Source: Mongoliitalea lutea
Lineage (GTDB): Bacteria; Bacteroidota; Bacteroidia; Cytophagales; Cyclobacteriaceae
Length of the DNA stretch: 64,000 nucleotides
Assembly: GCF_014652135.1 (NCBI RefSeq)
Contig: NZ_BMYF01000025.1
Location: 352 to 64,351, forward strand
Direction: 5' to 3'
Below the pieces are notes generated by a model, which worked only from the letters and a program-made list of their open reading frames with translations, made no database searches and was not told the origin of the DNA. Below, in pieces: positions 24,932 through 33,310 of this stretch. The translations under genes and the position numbers were made by a program. The number at the start of each line of letters is the position of its first letter. Position 1 is the stretch's first letter.

Positions 24932-25378
24932 ATGGAAAAAACCAGAACACCCAAAAACATCTTTGTAGAAGGAGCAATTGCTCCTGAAAAAATAGCCAAA
25001 TCCATCGCCAACCATAGCAGCAACACAGCTATTGGGGGACATAGTATTTTCTTAGGCCAAGTAAGAGCCGATGAAAAAGAAGGTGGGCATGTAAGAGCTA
25101 TTGAATACACCGCTTATGAGGATATGGCATTGCAACAGGCTTTTGAAATCCGGGAAGCGGTATTTGCGAAATATCCCCTTACCTGCATGCACATCTATCA
25201 TAGTTTGGGCGAAGTGAAGACAGGTGAAATCTGTCTCTTCGTATTTACCTCTTCCAAACACCGCAAAGCTGCCATCGATGCCTGCGAAGAACTCGTCGAA
25301 CGCATCAAAAAAGAACTCCCCATCTGGGGCAAAGAAATCCTGGACAATGAACAGTCGGAATGGAAGGTCAATACTTGA
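24932..25378 (+). CDS. moaE: Molybdopterin synthase catalytic subunit
   Basis: 148 residues from the ATG at 24932. The family features are HSIFLGQVRADEKEGGHVRAIEYTAYEDMA, then MHIYHSLGEVKTGE, SKHRKAAIDACEELVERIK and the terminal LPIWGKEIL with the catalytic Lys. It converts precursor Z to molybdopterin using two MoaD thiocarboxylates. A longer in-frame start at 24878 would read through the palindrome at 24885 and is rejected. Separated from moeB by the repeat-bearing spacer, it may be transcribed on its own. Confidence 0.93.
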   Translation: MEKTRTPKNIFVEGAIAPEKIAKSIANHSSNTAIGGHSIFLGQVRADEKEGGHVRAIEYTAYEDMALQQAFEIREAVFAKYPLTCMHIYHSLGEVKTGEICLFVFTSSKHRKAAIDACEELVERIKKELPIWGKEILDNEQSEWKVNT

Positions 25379-25384
25379 TGTGAA

Positions 25385-25680
25385 AAAAGCCTGCGTCCAA
25401 ATAAGGTAGAAATAAAAACAGCCCCTCAGCCTCCTCTCTATCTCCAATTATTTCAACTTATTTCTACCTTATTTCAATTCACTACCACCCAAACTCACTC
25501 CATTCCGAAATATCTATTTCAATCCAATATCTACCAATATCATAAAAATTTAATTCCACCTTATTTCAATTTATTTCAACTTATTTCCTCTATCCACCAC
25601 CCAAAATCTCTCCATACCACAATATCAATTAATATCCAATAGCTATCAATATCAACAAAATATCCTCCCATCTGAACTTT
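25385..25680 (-). repeat. Two units of the modular repeat in opposite orientation
   Basis: Read on the minus strand, the modules recur in the order seen at 21111: GATATT phrases, GGAATGGAG-AGATTTTGGGTGGTGG-like segment, then GGAAATAAGTTGAAATAA phrases, twice in tandem. On the plus strand this shows as TTATTTCAACTTATTTC tracts. It occupies most of the 346-base spacer between moaE and the nitroreductase gene; I see nothing else there. Confidence 0.7.
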
Positions 25681-25724
25681 TTACCAAAATTACATGTATA
25701 TACATAAGTTAACAAACCAACGAA

Positions 25725-26357
25725 ATGAACACGACGATAAATAGTTTAAATTGGCGCTATGCAGCCAAAAGAATGAACGGAAAGCAAGTTCCTGCTGAAA
25801 AATTGGAAAATATCTTAGAGGCTATCCGTCTAACAGCTACATCTAATGGATTGCAACCCTTTACCGTATTGGTGATCGAAGACAAAGAAATGCGTGAGAA
25901 ACTACATGCTACTGCGGTAAAGCAGCCACAGGTGGTGGAAGGCTCTCATCTTTTGGTATTTGCTGCTTGGAAAAATATTACTGCTGAACAGATTGATACC
26001 TACTTCGACTTGGTCTACGAGGAAAGAGGCATGGAAAAAGGTGCTTTAGATCAGTATGCGAACTTCTTGAAGGAGCACTTCTCCAAGCAAACAGAAACTG
26101 AAATCTTCAATTGGGCATCCAAGCAAGCCTATATCGCCTTGGGAACTGCCCTAGTAGCGGCTGCTGAAGAAAAGGTGGACAGCACACCGATGGAGGGATT
26201 CAATCCTGCTGAGGTTGACCAAATCTTAGGATTAGCTGAAAAAGGAATGGGAGCTTCTTCCCTCTTGGCCTTAGGGTACAGAGATGAGAGCGCCGACCAC
26301 TTGGTAGATGCTAAAAAGGTACGAAGATCCAAAGACAAGCTTTTCGTGAAAATATAA
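25725..26357 (+). CDS. Nitroreductase family NAD(P)H-dependent oxidoreductase
   Basis: 210 residues with the NfsB/NfnB-like layout: NWRYAAKRMNGKQVP near the start (FMN contacts in RYAxK), RLTATSNGLQPF, and the C-terminal GLAEKGMGASSLLALGYRDESAD with the family Gly-Tyr-Arg. Members are FMN flavoproteins reducing nitro groups or quinones. It has its own terminator at 26363-26392 and no obvious partner. Confidence 0.9.
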   Translation: MNTTINSLNWRYAAKRMNGKQVPAEKLENILEAIRLTATSNGLQPFTVLVIEDKEMREKLHATAVKQPQVVEGSHLLVFAAWKNITAEQIDTYFDLVYEERGMEKGALDQYANFLKEHFSKQTETEIFNWASKQAYIALGTALVAAAEEKVDSTPMEGFNPAEVDQILGLAEKGMGASSLLALGYRDESADHLVDAKKVRRSKDKLFVKI

Positions 26358-26362
26358 AATAG

Positions 26363-26392
26363 AAATCCCGGCCTGATTGGCTGGGATTTTTT
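26363..26392 (+). terminator. Terminator after the nitroreductase gene
   Basis: AAATCCC-g-GCC and GGC-t-GGGATTT form the stem around TGATT, followed by six T. It begins 5 bases past the stop codon. Confidence 0.85.
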
Positions 26393-26423
26393 ACTTTTGG
26401 AATACGGTTAAAGCAAGCTACGT

Positions 26424-27467
26424 ATGCACAAAAGAAGTTTTATCAAATCACTTGGCTTAGGCGTTCTCAGTCTTCCAATGTTATCCGCTTCATTACCTAA
26501 TTCCAAGAACCTATCGATTCGTTTACCAAAAGCCCTTCCTAAGGGTGGAACCGTCGGTATCGTAAGCCCATCAGCTGCAACAGCTGATCGTATGCAGTTT
26601 CAATTTGCCAAAGAAACGTTTGAGGCTTTGGGATATCAAGTAATTTTGGGTCAACATCTCATGAACAGAAGAGGACACTTGGCAGGAACTGATCAAGAAC
26701 GAGCCGATGACCTCAACGAAATGTTTGCCAATCCGTCTATTGATGCCATCGTCTGTATCCGTGGTGGTTCTGGAGCCGCACGTATTTTACCCCTTTTGGA
26801 TTATCCTATGATCCAAAAAAATCCAAAACCACTCCTAGGTTACTCGGATATTACCGCTCTGCATGCTGCCTTATACACCCAAGCTGGTTTGGTTTCCTTT
26901 CATGGTCCAAATGGTACAGGTTCTTGGAATAATTTCAATGTTAAACAGTTTGAAAGTATTTTTATCAATCAATCGCTTCACACATTTGAAAATGAACAGG
27001 TTAAAGGGGATGATTTAATCATTAAAAACAACAGAGTCAGCACCATTTTTCCCGGTAAAGCCACCGGGACCATCCTTGGAGGGAATCTAACTGTACTAGC
27101 TGCTCTATCAGGTACTCCTTTTTATCCAGATTTCACCAATGCAATTTTATTTATTGAAGACATTGGAGAAGATCCGTATAAGATTGACCGAATGATAAGC
27201 ACCTTAAAACTCAACGGAACGCTTTCTAAAATCAAAGGCTTCATTTTTGGTCAATGCACTGATTGTAATCCGAGTGGCGGGTTTGGTTCACTCACCTTAG
27301 ATGATATTTGGGAAGATTACATTGTACCTCTAAAAATCCCTGCATACAAAGGAGCTATGATTGGACATATTCCCAAACAGTTTATTGTTCCTCACGGAGC
27401 TACTGTGGAGATGAATGCCGATACGGGCACCTTTCAATTGACACATTCCATTTTCCAAAAACCATGA
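26424..27467 (+). CDS. ldcA: LD-carboxypeptidase (S66 family), exported
   Basis: 347 residues. An N-terminal KRSFIKSLGLGVLSLPMLSAS segment is a twin-arginine-like or ordinary signal. The S66 Ser-Glu-His triad is seen: Ser in LLGYSDITALH, Glu in FIEDIGEDPYKIDRM and His in VPHGATVEMN. RGGSGAARILPLLDY is the conserved loop before the nucleophile. It removes the terminal D-Ala of murein tetrapeptides; many LdcA enzymes are cytosolic, so the exported form here is worth noting. Its last 4 bases (ATGA) overlap the start of the GDSL hydrolase gene. Confidence 0.88.
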   Translation: MHKRSFIKSLGLGVLSLPMLSASLPNSKNLSIRLPKALPKGGTVGIVSPSAATADRMQFQFAKETFEALGYQVILGQHLMNRRGHLAGTDQERADDLNEMFANPSIDAIVCIRGGSGAARILPLLDYPMIQKNPKPLLGYSDITALHAALYTQAGLVSFHGPNGTGSWNNFNVKQFESIFINQSLHTFENEQVKGDDLIIKNNRVSTIFPGKATGTILGGNLTVLAALSGTPFYPDFTNAILFIEDIGEDPYKIDRMISTLKLNGTLSKIKGFIFGQCTDCNPSGGFGSLTLDDIWEDYIVPLKIPAYKGAMIGHIPKQFIVPHGATVEMNADTGTFQLTHSIFQKP

Positions 27468-28168
27468 TTAAATCAATTATACTAAGTTTTATAGCTATAG
27501 CTTTTCTTGACCAACCTATGAATCAGCCAAACCCCACAGAAACCTCAGCTAAGAATCCTATCAAATACCTAGCATTGGGAGATAGTTATACCATTGGAGA
27601 GGGAGTAGTTGAGGAAGAGCGGTATCCCAATCAAGCAGTGGCGATGTTACAAGCTCAGAGCCTTGATATAGAATTATCCCAAATCATCGCAAAAACAGGC
27701 TGGACCACCGATGAATTAGCCCAAGGAATAGAAGATGCGAATATCGCTGGCAACACCTATGACTTGGTAACCTTACTAATTGGCGTTAACAATCAGTACC
27801 GCCGAAGAAGTGTGGACAATTATCGGGAAGAATTAACGTCGATGATCAAGCAAGCCATAACCTTCGCTCAAGGTAATCCAAAAAGAGTTGCTCTTTTATC
27901 CATCCCGGATTGGGGAGTCACGCCTTTTGGGAAAGATTCAGGAAGGGATTTGGAAGAAAATGCAGGTGCAATCGATCAATTCAATGCAACCAAAAAAGCT
28001 GTAGCAGCTGAATTGGGTGTTTTTTACATTGATATCACAGAGGAATACCGCTCCATTGGAGGGTTAGATGAAATGGTGGTCGCAGACAAGCTACATCCGA
28101 GTGGTCTTGTCTACAAAAGTTGGGCAAAAAAGCTCAGCCAATTGATTCTAAACTACATGGAATTTTAA
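27464..28168 (+). CDS. SGNH/GDSL-family lipase or esterase
   Basis: 234 residues starting at the ATG that overlaps the ldcA stop. A short N-terminal hydrophobic stretch (MIKSIILSFIAIAFLD) suggests export. Family blocks: LALGDSYTIGEG (Ser nucleophile), a Gly in KTGWTTDEL, Asn in LIGVNNQYRR, and DKLHPSG (catalytic Asp and His). These hydrolyse esters such as acetyl groups; translational coupling to LD-carboxypeptidase suggests, but does not prove, action on cell-wall material. Ends at the bidirectional terminator 28171-28207. Confidence 0.87.
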   Translation: MIKSIILSFIAIAFLDQPMNQPNPTETSAKNPIKYLALGDSYTIGEGVVEEERYPNQAVAMLQAQSLDIELSQIIAKTGWTTDELAQGIEDANIAGNTYDLVTLLIGVNNQYRRRSVDNYREELTSMIKQAITFAQGNPKRVALLSIPDWGVTPFGKDSGRDLEENAGAIDQFNATKKAVAAELGVFYIDITEEYRSIGGLDEMVVADKLHPSGLVYKSWAKKLSQLILNYMEF

Positions 28169-28170
28169 AA

Positions 28171-28207
28171 AAAAAGCCCTAAAACAGTCAATGTCCCAGG
28201 GCTTTTT
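28171..28207. terminator. Bidirectional terminator
   Basis: AAAAAGCCCT (28171-28180) and AGGGCTTTTT (28198-28207) form a 10-bp stem with a 17-base loop, between converging genes ending at 28168 and 28229. Confidence 0.87.
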
Positions 28208-28228
28208 GATTCGTCTTTATACTTAATC

Positions 28229-28618
28229 TTAAGCTTTTGGCTTGACATTAGAGATCAAAGAAACTCTTTCAATTGGTTCTGAAGCATTTGAATAAATCCG
28301 TACTACAGAGTTTTGCTTACCCATTTTCCCTGCAGAATTAAATACAACTTTCAATTCAGCGGTAGCACCAGGAGCAACTGGCTGTCTTGGCCAACTTGGT
28401 GCTGTACAGCCACAGGTTACAGCCACGTTTGAAATGACCAATGGTGTATCTCCAGTGTTTTCGAATACAAACACATGCTCCACCTTATCACCTTGCGTAA
28501 TATCTCCAAAGTCAATTGATTTTTCTTTGAAAGTCATTACAGCACCCTTTGAATCACTTTGTGCCTGCACTGCAAACACTGCAATGAACATGACCATTAA
28601 TAGAACATACTTTTTCAT
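28229..28618 (-). CDS. DUF1573 domain protein, exported
   Basis: 129 residues: signal peptide MKKYVLLMVMFIAVFAVQA, then one DUF1573 immunoglobulin-like domain with the usual FGDITQGDKVEHVFVFENTGDTPL and VTCGCTAPSWPRQPV (CGC-TxP) blocks. The family is very common in Bacteroidota and is periplasmic; its role is not known, and a chaperone-like or structural role has been suggested by fold only. Single gene, with a terminator shared with the GDSL gene. Confidence 0.9.
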   Translation of the reverse strand: MKKYVLLMVMFIAVFAVQAQSDSKGAVMTFKEKSIDFGDITQGDKVEHVFVFENTGDTPLVISNVAVTCGCTAPSWPRQPVAPGATAELKVVFNSAGKMGKQNSVVRIYSNASEPIERVSLISNVKPKA

Positions 28619-28639
28619 GCTTATTATAGTTGTTTTGAA

Positions 28640-30037
28640 TTATTGATTGCTAATTTCATAAAATTTTGGGTGAAAATTCACCAAAAACACTTCTTTTTTT
28701 GCCCTCGTCAGTGCCGTATACAACCAACGTATAAACTCTTCATTAATATTTTCATCTGTCAAATATCCCTGATCAACGAAAACCGCATCCCATTGACCTC
28801 CCTGCGATTTATGACATGTCAGTGCGTACGCAAATTTAACCTGTAAAGCCGAAAGGTAAGGATCTTTTTTAATCAATTCCATTCGCTCGGCCTTATTAAC
28901 AACATCAGCATAGTCTTCCGCCACTTGCTGATACAAACTTCTGTACTGATCTACGCTCATGGATGCAAAAGGACTGTAAAGCGTATCCAATATCACCTTT
29001 GCTTCAAAGAAGGGTTCATCCGGATAATCTATCAATCTCAATTCTAACGTAGCAAATCTCAAGCCATACAACTCTTCGAAGGAGCGGATTTTCACAATTT
29101 CTACAAAATCCCCATTGGCAATAAAGTTCACCCGCTCGGAATTGGCCATATACGTGTAGTTATTTTTGACCACCATCAGCAAATCCCCTGCAGCAATCTC
29201 ATCTTCATAAAAATGAATCACTCTGCGGATATATTGATTATACTGCACAGCTGATTTATTGGACCGGGTAATTATGGTCGTGTTTTCTTTACCATACTTA
29301 TCATAGGCATAGCGTAAGCCATCCTCTAGTCGCTCTCCAGTCATTTTAAAGAAATCATTGAAACCTTTGGTAACGAAGTGTATTTGCGCATGCTCCTGCT
29401 TAAGTTGATTTCGAAGTGCAGTTGCATTGAAGAGAATACCCGAATCCAGTTGCTGACGCATAACCTCCGTCATCTCTAAGGACTCCACTTTCAATCGAAA
29501 ATACCGCTGTAAATACGATGGATCTAATGCAGGACTGAGCAAAGAGCCTACCGGTGGTAACTGGGCAGTATCTCCAACAAAAATCAATAGGTTGCTCGGG
29601 ACCTGAAAAACAAATTTTATCAAATCTGCCAATAAGCTACGACCAAAACTCACCTCGTCTGCTAACATGGAAGACTCATCTACGATAAAAACCGTGTCCT
29701 GACTATAGTTTTTTTGCAATTCAAATCCCTGACCCAAATCTCCAGCTTCACCTTTGGGTTTATAGATGATTTTATGAATTGTAAATGCTACACGACCAGA
29801 ATAATTGGACATTACTTTTGCGGCTCTGCCCGTAGGAGCGAGCAACATGCATTTCTTTTTGAATCGGGGTAATACTTTTACTAAACTAGAAATCACCGAA
29901 GTCTTGCCAGTACCTGCAAATCCCCGCAATACAAAGGCTTGAATAGGCATCTCCCGTGTTTCAAGGAATGCATCCATTTTGGAAAAAAAACGCACCTGTC
30001 CCCCGGTGGGTTCAAATGGAAAATTTTTCCTCAGCAT
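28640..30037 (-). CDS. RecD-like ATP-dependent DNA helicase
   Basis: 465 residues from the ATG at 30037 (MLRKNFPFEPTGGQ), typical for the family; two further in-frame ATGs up to 30097 are possible. Superfamily 1B helicase motifs: Walker A FAGTGKTSV, DEAD-like FIVDESSMLAD, IFVGDTAQLPPVG, and C-terminal ALTCHKSQGGQWDAVFVD with ALTRAKKEVFLV. Single-domain RecD-like helicases of this size act in DNA repair or plasmid and phage processing. Divergent from the Nudix gene at 30100, the two starts leave a 62-base shared promoter region. Confidence 0.88.
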   Translation of the reverse strand: MLRKNFPFEPTGGQVRFFSKMDAFLETREMPIQAFVLRGFAGTGKTSVISSLVKVLPRFKKKCMLLAPTGRAAKVMSNYSGRVAFTIHKIIYKPKGEAGDLGQGFELQKNYSQDTVFIVDESSMLADEVSFGRSLLADLIKFVFQVPSNLLIFVGDTAQLPPVGSLLSPALDPSYLQRYFRLKVESLEMTEVMRQQLDSGILFNATALRNQLKQEHAQIHFVTKGFNDFFKMTGERLEDGLRYAYDKYGKENTTIITRSNKSAVQYNQYIRRVIHFYEDEIAAGDLLMVVKNNYTYMANSERVNFIANGDFVEIVKIRSFEELYGLRFATLELRLIDYPDEPFFEAKVILDTLYSPFASMSVDQYRSLYQQVAEDYADVVNKAERMELIKKDPYLSALQVKFAYALTCHKSQGGQWDAVFVDQGYLTDENINEEFIRWLYTALTRAKKEVFLVNFHPKFYEISNQ

Positions 30038-30099
30038 GATGGAAGGAAGCGGAGTAGATGCCCTATCTTGTGAATTCATTGATACGAAGCTATGCATTT

Positions 30100-30603
30100 A
30101 TGAGAGAATTGGAAACGGAAATTGTGGAGAAATTTGGCAACAGGCTACGTACGAGGGTCAACGGAGTTTTGATCAAAGACAATCAGATTTTACTTATCAA
30201 ACACCGAATGGCTGAAGGAAGGTATTTCTGGAATGTACCTGGAGGGGGTATGAAATATGGATCTAATGCCATCGATAATTTAAAAAGGGAGTTTTTAGAA
30301 GAAACAGGGCTTGAAATAGTCGTTGGGGATTTCTTATGTGTGTATGAATATTTGGACAAACCCCTACATGCAGTTGAACTTTATTATGAGGTCAAAGAAG
30401 TTGGGGGGACTTTAAAACTTGGAAAGGATCCAGAATTGGAAAATGATAAGCAGCTAATCATGGAAATTGCTTATCTTGACATCGAAAAATTACGTTTCAT
30501 AAAAAAATCTGACAAACACCGCTTATTTTGGGAAATAAATGACCTGAATGAAGTGTTAAAGTGGAAAGGATATTTTAATTTTGAAAATAATTCCATAAAA
30601 TAG
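30100..30603 (+). CDS. Nudix hydrolase, altered Nudix box
   Basis: 167 residues from the ATG at 30100, chosen so that it does not overlap the divergent helicase gene; an ATG at 30058 would. The Nudix box reads GGMKYGSNAIDNLKREFLEE followed by TGL. Against the GX5EX7REUXEEXGU consensus the first Glu is replaced, while the REFLEETGL metal-binding core is intact. N-terminal LRTRVNGVLIKDNQILLIKHR is the usual first strands. Substrate unknown. Confidence 0.84.
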   Translation: MRELETEIVEKFGNRLRTRVNGVLIKDNQILLIKHRMAEGRYFWNVPGGGMKYGSNAIDNLKREFLEETGLEIVVGDFLCVYEYLDKPLHAVELYYEVKEVGGTLKLGKDPELENDKQLIMEIAYLDIEKLRFIKKSDKHRLFWEINDLNEVLKWKGYFNFENNSIK

Positions 30604-30656
30604 CAACTCGAAATCAAACCATCAACCTTATTCAATAGATTAAATTAATCCAACAA

Positions 30657-31238
30657 ATGACGCTAACTAAAATTTTATCGATCGTATTCCTCTTAGGTGC
30701 ATTAGGCCTAGGGTTCATGTTATACAAAAGTGTAGATGATGTAATGCAAGAAGAAAAAAGAATTGCAGCTACTGAATCTCGTATCATCGAAAAACTTCAA
30801 ATGCTTCGCGATGCTCAAATCGCTTACATCGCAACTAATGGAGAGTATGCTGGAAATTGGGAAGATTTGAGAAAATTTATTGAAGAAGGAAAAATCTGGT
30901 TGGTACAAAGAAGAGAAGAAACCAAGTTATTGGCTTATGGTAAAGAAGAGACTACTGTATTCTTTGATACCTTAGGTTCGGTAAATGTAATGGATTCCCT
31001 TTTCAACGAAAGAAGATATCCTAACTTCAACATTGAAAACGTAAATATCGTACCGGGTTCTGGAGGTAAAGAGTTTGAATTCTTTGCTGATAAAGTTGAG
31101 CGATCTCAGCGTGAAATCGGTGTATTTGAAATCAGAGATCCAGACCCTATCAATCCAAAAAGGAGAGCTAATAATAAAGAAAAAGCATTAAGAGTGGGTT
31201 CGAGAACAGATTCTTCTACTTCAGGTAACTGGGAGTAA
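30657..31238 (+). CDS. Conserved membrane-anchored protein of unknown function
   Basis: 193 residues with one N-terminal transmembrane segment (residues 3-22) followed by a helical stretch (EEKRIAATESRIIEKLQMLRDAQIAYIATNGEY) that looks like the stalk of a type IV pilin-like or prepilin protein, then an alpha/beta domain and a basic, low-complexity C-terminus. The order this gene, DUF3822, coaD recurs in Bacteroidota in my recollection. I do not know its role; the pilin-like reading of the N-terminus is only an impression, and no prepilin peptidase site is evident. Confidence 0.75.
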   Translation: MTLTKILSIVFLLGALGLGFMLYKSVDDVMQEEKRIAATESRIIEKLQMLRDAQIAYIATNGEYAGNWEDLRKFIEEGKIWLVQRREETKLLAYGKEETTVFFDTLGSVNVMDSLFNERRYPNFNIENVNIVPGSGGKEFEFFADKVERSQREIGVFEIRDPDPINPKRRANNKEKALRVGSRTDSSTSGNWE

Positions 31239-31240
31239 GC

Positions 31241-32068
31241 TTGCATACGATAATACAAAATACCTCGGGTAAATCTTTGAGCGATAAATTTGATGCACAT
31301 GATGTATCAAGTTTATCGCTTGTTTTGTTTAACCATCTGTATATTTTGTTTTTAAAAGATAAAAACAAACAAATTCTTGGTGTACAATGGGAAATCAAAA
31401 AAAACTTACAAGCTGCCGTAAAAGCAGTTTCCTCAATCCCTGTTTTTTCAAAAGACCTTACACTTGATGTTTTTTATCATGGAGAAAATCTTGCTTTAAT
31501 ACCAGGGGTCATTCATGAGCCAAATTTCAATAAGGCCTTATTATACGTTGGTAACACTCCAGAAAAAGACCTCGTACAGTACAATACCAGTCTAGAAAGT
31601 AATAACCTACAATTGCTTGGGGAGTTACCGAAAGATATTGTCGACCAATTATCAGCGGGGAAACAAGAAGTTAATTTTCATCATGCAGCAGCCTCTTTCT
31701 TAAGTTTAGCACTCAAGGAAAAATTCAATATGCTTAGTCAGGAGATTTGGGTCAGTTTACAGACTAATTTCTTGTACCTTGCAGCTTTCAAAAATCAGGA
31801 ATTAGTAGTCTTTAATCGCTTTGAAGCTACAAATGAGGAAATGATCTTGAAATACATTTATGGCATTGCCAATAAATTAGATTTTGACCCTAAGCTATTC
31901 CGATTGACTATTTTTGAAAGTGAGTTTAACAAACTCCCTCAAGCTTGGGGAGAAGCCTATTTTAAAAACATCAAACGCTCACAGCCCATTAGCAACCAAA
32001 TTTACCATCTAGGCGCTGAAGACTTTAAGCATACAGGCTTATTTGAAGCATCTTGGTTGTTCAATTAA
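31241..32068 (+). CDS. DUF3822 family protein
   Basis: 275 residues, starting at a TTG two bases after the preceding stop; no ATG is available near the conserved beginning (SLSLVLFNHLYILFLKD). The sequence resembles two actin/ASKHA-like halves, as DUF3822 proteins do, with FHHAAASFLSLALKEKF in the middle and YGIANKLDFDPKLFRLTIF near the end. Function unknown. It is packed between the membrane-anchored gene and coaD (8 bases), so probably one operon. Confidence 0.8.
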   Translation: MHTIIQNTSGKSLSDKFDAHDVSSLSLVLFNHLYILFLKDKNKQILGVQWEIKKNLQAAVKAVSSIPVFSKDLTLDVFYHGENLALIPGVIHEPNFNKALLYVGNTPEKDLVQYNTSLESNNLQLLGELPKDIVDQLSAGKQEVNFHHAAASFLSLALKEKFNMLSQEIWVSLQTNFLYLAAFKNQELVVFNRFEATNEEMILKYIYGIANKLDFDPKLFRLTIFESEFNKLPQAWGEAYFKNIKRSQPISNQIYHLGAEDFKHTGLFEASWLFN

Positions 32069-32076
32069 CCCATTCC

Positions 32077-32538
32077 ATGAAAAAAATAGCCATCTTTCCA
32101 GGTTCCTTTGATCCATACACCAATGGACATCATGATATAGTCGTGCGAGGACTCAAAATGTTTGATGAAATTATCATTGGCATTGGCTATAATTCCGCAA
32201 AAAAGAATCGCTATTTCGATATTGATTTGATGGTTCAAAAGATTGAGTCTGTCTATGCAGACGAACCTCGAGTAAAAGTGATGGTTTACAACGAATTGAC
32301 ATCAAGTTTGGCCAAGAAAACCGGAGCTGATTTTTTACTTCGGGGATTGAGAAACACCACAGATTTTGAGTATGAAAACACCATTTCCCAAATGAACCGT
32401 AAACTCAAAGATGGCTTAGAGACAGTTTTTTTGATTACTTCACCCCAATATTCTGCGATAACCTCCACGATCATAAGGGAAGTACACAAGTTTGGAATCA
32501 ATGTCAATGAATATCTTCCATATCCTTTGGAAGAGTAA
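32077..32538 (+). CDS. coaD: Phosphopantetheine adenylyltransferase
   Basis: 153 residues from the ATG at 32077. AIFPGSFDPYTNGHHDIV is the nucleotidyl-transferase HxGH-like motif (TNGH), and SPQYSAITSTIIREV is the C-terminal ISSTxxR-type motif. It makes dephospho-CoA, the fourth step of CoA synthesis. Its stop directly abuts the stop of the converging Nudix gene. Confidence 0.95.
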   Translation: MKKIAIFPGSFDPYTNGHHDIVVRGLKMFDEIIIGIGYNSAKKNRYFDIDLMVQKIESVYADEPRVKVMVYNELTSSLAKKTGADFLLRGLRNTTDFEYENTISQMNRKLKDGLETVFLITSPQYSAITSTIIREVHKFGINVNEYLPYPLEE

Positions 32539-33210
32539 TCAGGCATTAACTTTCAAAAACTTCTTATACAAATACCTCATGGAAGGGTATGAATTGACAA
32601 GGGCAGTTTTAGCATCTTGATGATTCAACCAACGCACTTCTTCGATTCCTTCCTCTTTTTGTGCTTTAAGGCCCACATCTGAAATCAAGTCCATCTCGTA
32701 CCAATAGGTCTTCTTTAATATACTCTTTCGGTTATGCGTATACGTATGCCAAGTTTTACAGATTTTTCGTGTAATCCTCACTTTTACGCCACACTCCTCT
32801 TCTACTTCCCGTAATGCACATTCCTCCGGACTTTCTCCTTTATCAAATTTCCCTTTCGGCAAATCCCACTTCCCTAAGCGGAAAATGAACAATACTTTAT
32901 CTTTCTTTGTGACCACACCTCCTGCTGCCTTGATGACCGTAAACCTGCTTTTGACAAACTCTTTTAATTCCTCCACATTATTGGATACAATCGTTACTGA
33001 ATCCAAGTTTTTTAATTTTCTTGTCCGAAGGATATACAGAAGGCGGATGATAAAATCTTTGGAAGGATTGGTAATCAGTACATCGTCAGATAAATCAGTG
33101 GCCTGTGGTAATTCTGTAGGTGCATCAAAAATACACTCAAAAGTGCGATCTGTCGGAAACTCCGCAGGGCTGATTAGATCAAGTGGCTTATCATTGACAA
33201 AAATCTTCAT
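32539..33210 (-). CDS. Nudix hydrolase with N-terminal extension
   Basis: 223 residues from the ATG at 33210 (MKIFVNDKPLDLI). Residues 1 to about 80 form an extra domain of unknown type; the Nudix domain follows with an intact box GKFDKGESPEECALREVEEE followed by CGV. The C-terminus EVRWLNHQDAKTALVNSYPSM is typical of this Bacteroidota subgroup. Likely acts on nucleoside diphosphate-linked compounds. Transcribed away from pyrE. Confidence 0.87.
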   Translation of the reverse strand: MKIFVNDKPLDLISPAEFPTDRTFECIFDAPTELPQATDLSDDVLITNPSKDFIIRLLYILRTRKLKNLDSVTIVSNNVEELKEFVKSRFTVIKAAGGVVTKKDKVLFIFRLGKWDLPKGKFDKGESPEECALREVEEECGVKVRITRKICKTWHTYTHNRKSILKKTYWYEMDLISDVGLKAQKEEGIEEVRWLNHQDAKTALVNSYPSMRYLYKKFLKVNA

Positions 33211-33298
33211 AGAGTAAGTTCGCTTGGGTTCGAATTGATAAAACCAAAAATGCATAAAAAAATCATCTGCTCACAATACCTAAGAAAAATTTATCGCT

Positions 33299-33306
33299 TA
33301 ATTTTG
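33299..33306 (+). promoter_or_regulatory. -7 box TAATTTTG directly before pyrE
   Basis: TAATTTTG matches the Bacteroidota -7 consensus and ends only 4 bases before the pyrE ATG at 33311, so the transcript would be leaderless or nearly so. No clear TTG was found about 20 bases upstream, which lowers confidence. Confidence 0.4.
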
Positions 33307-33310
33307 GTTC

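Noticed and set aside
25379-25724. CRISPR array
   Set aside because: The repeats are degenerate phrases without constant-length repeats and unique spacers, and no cas genes are present.
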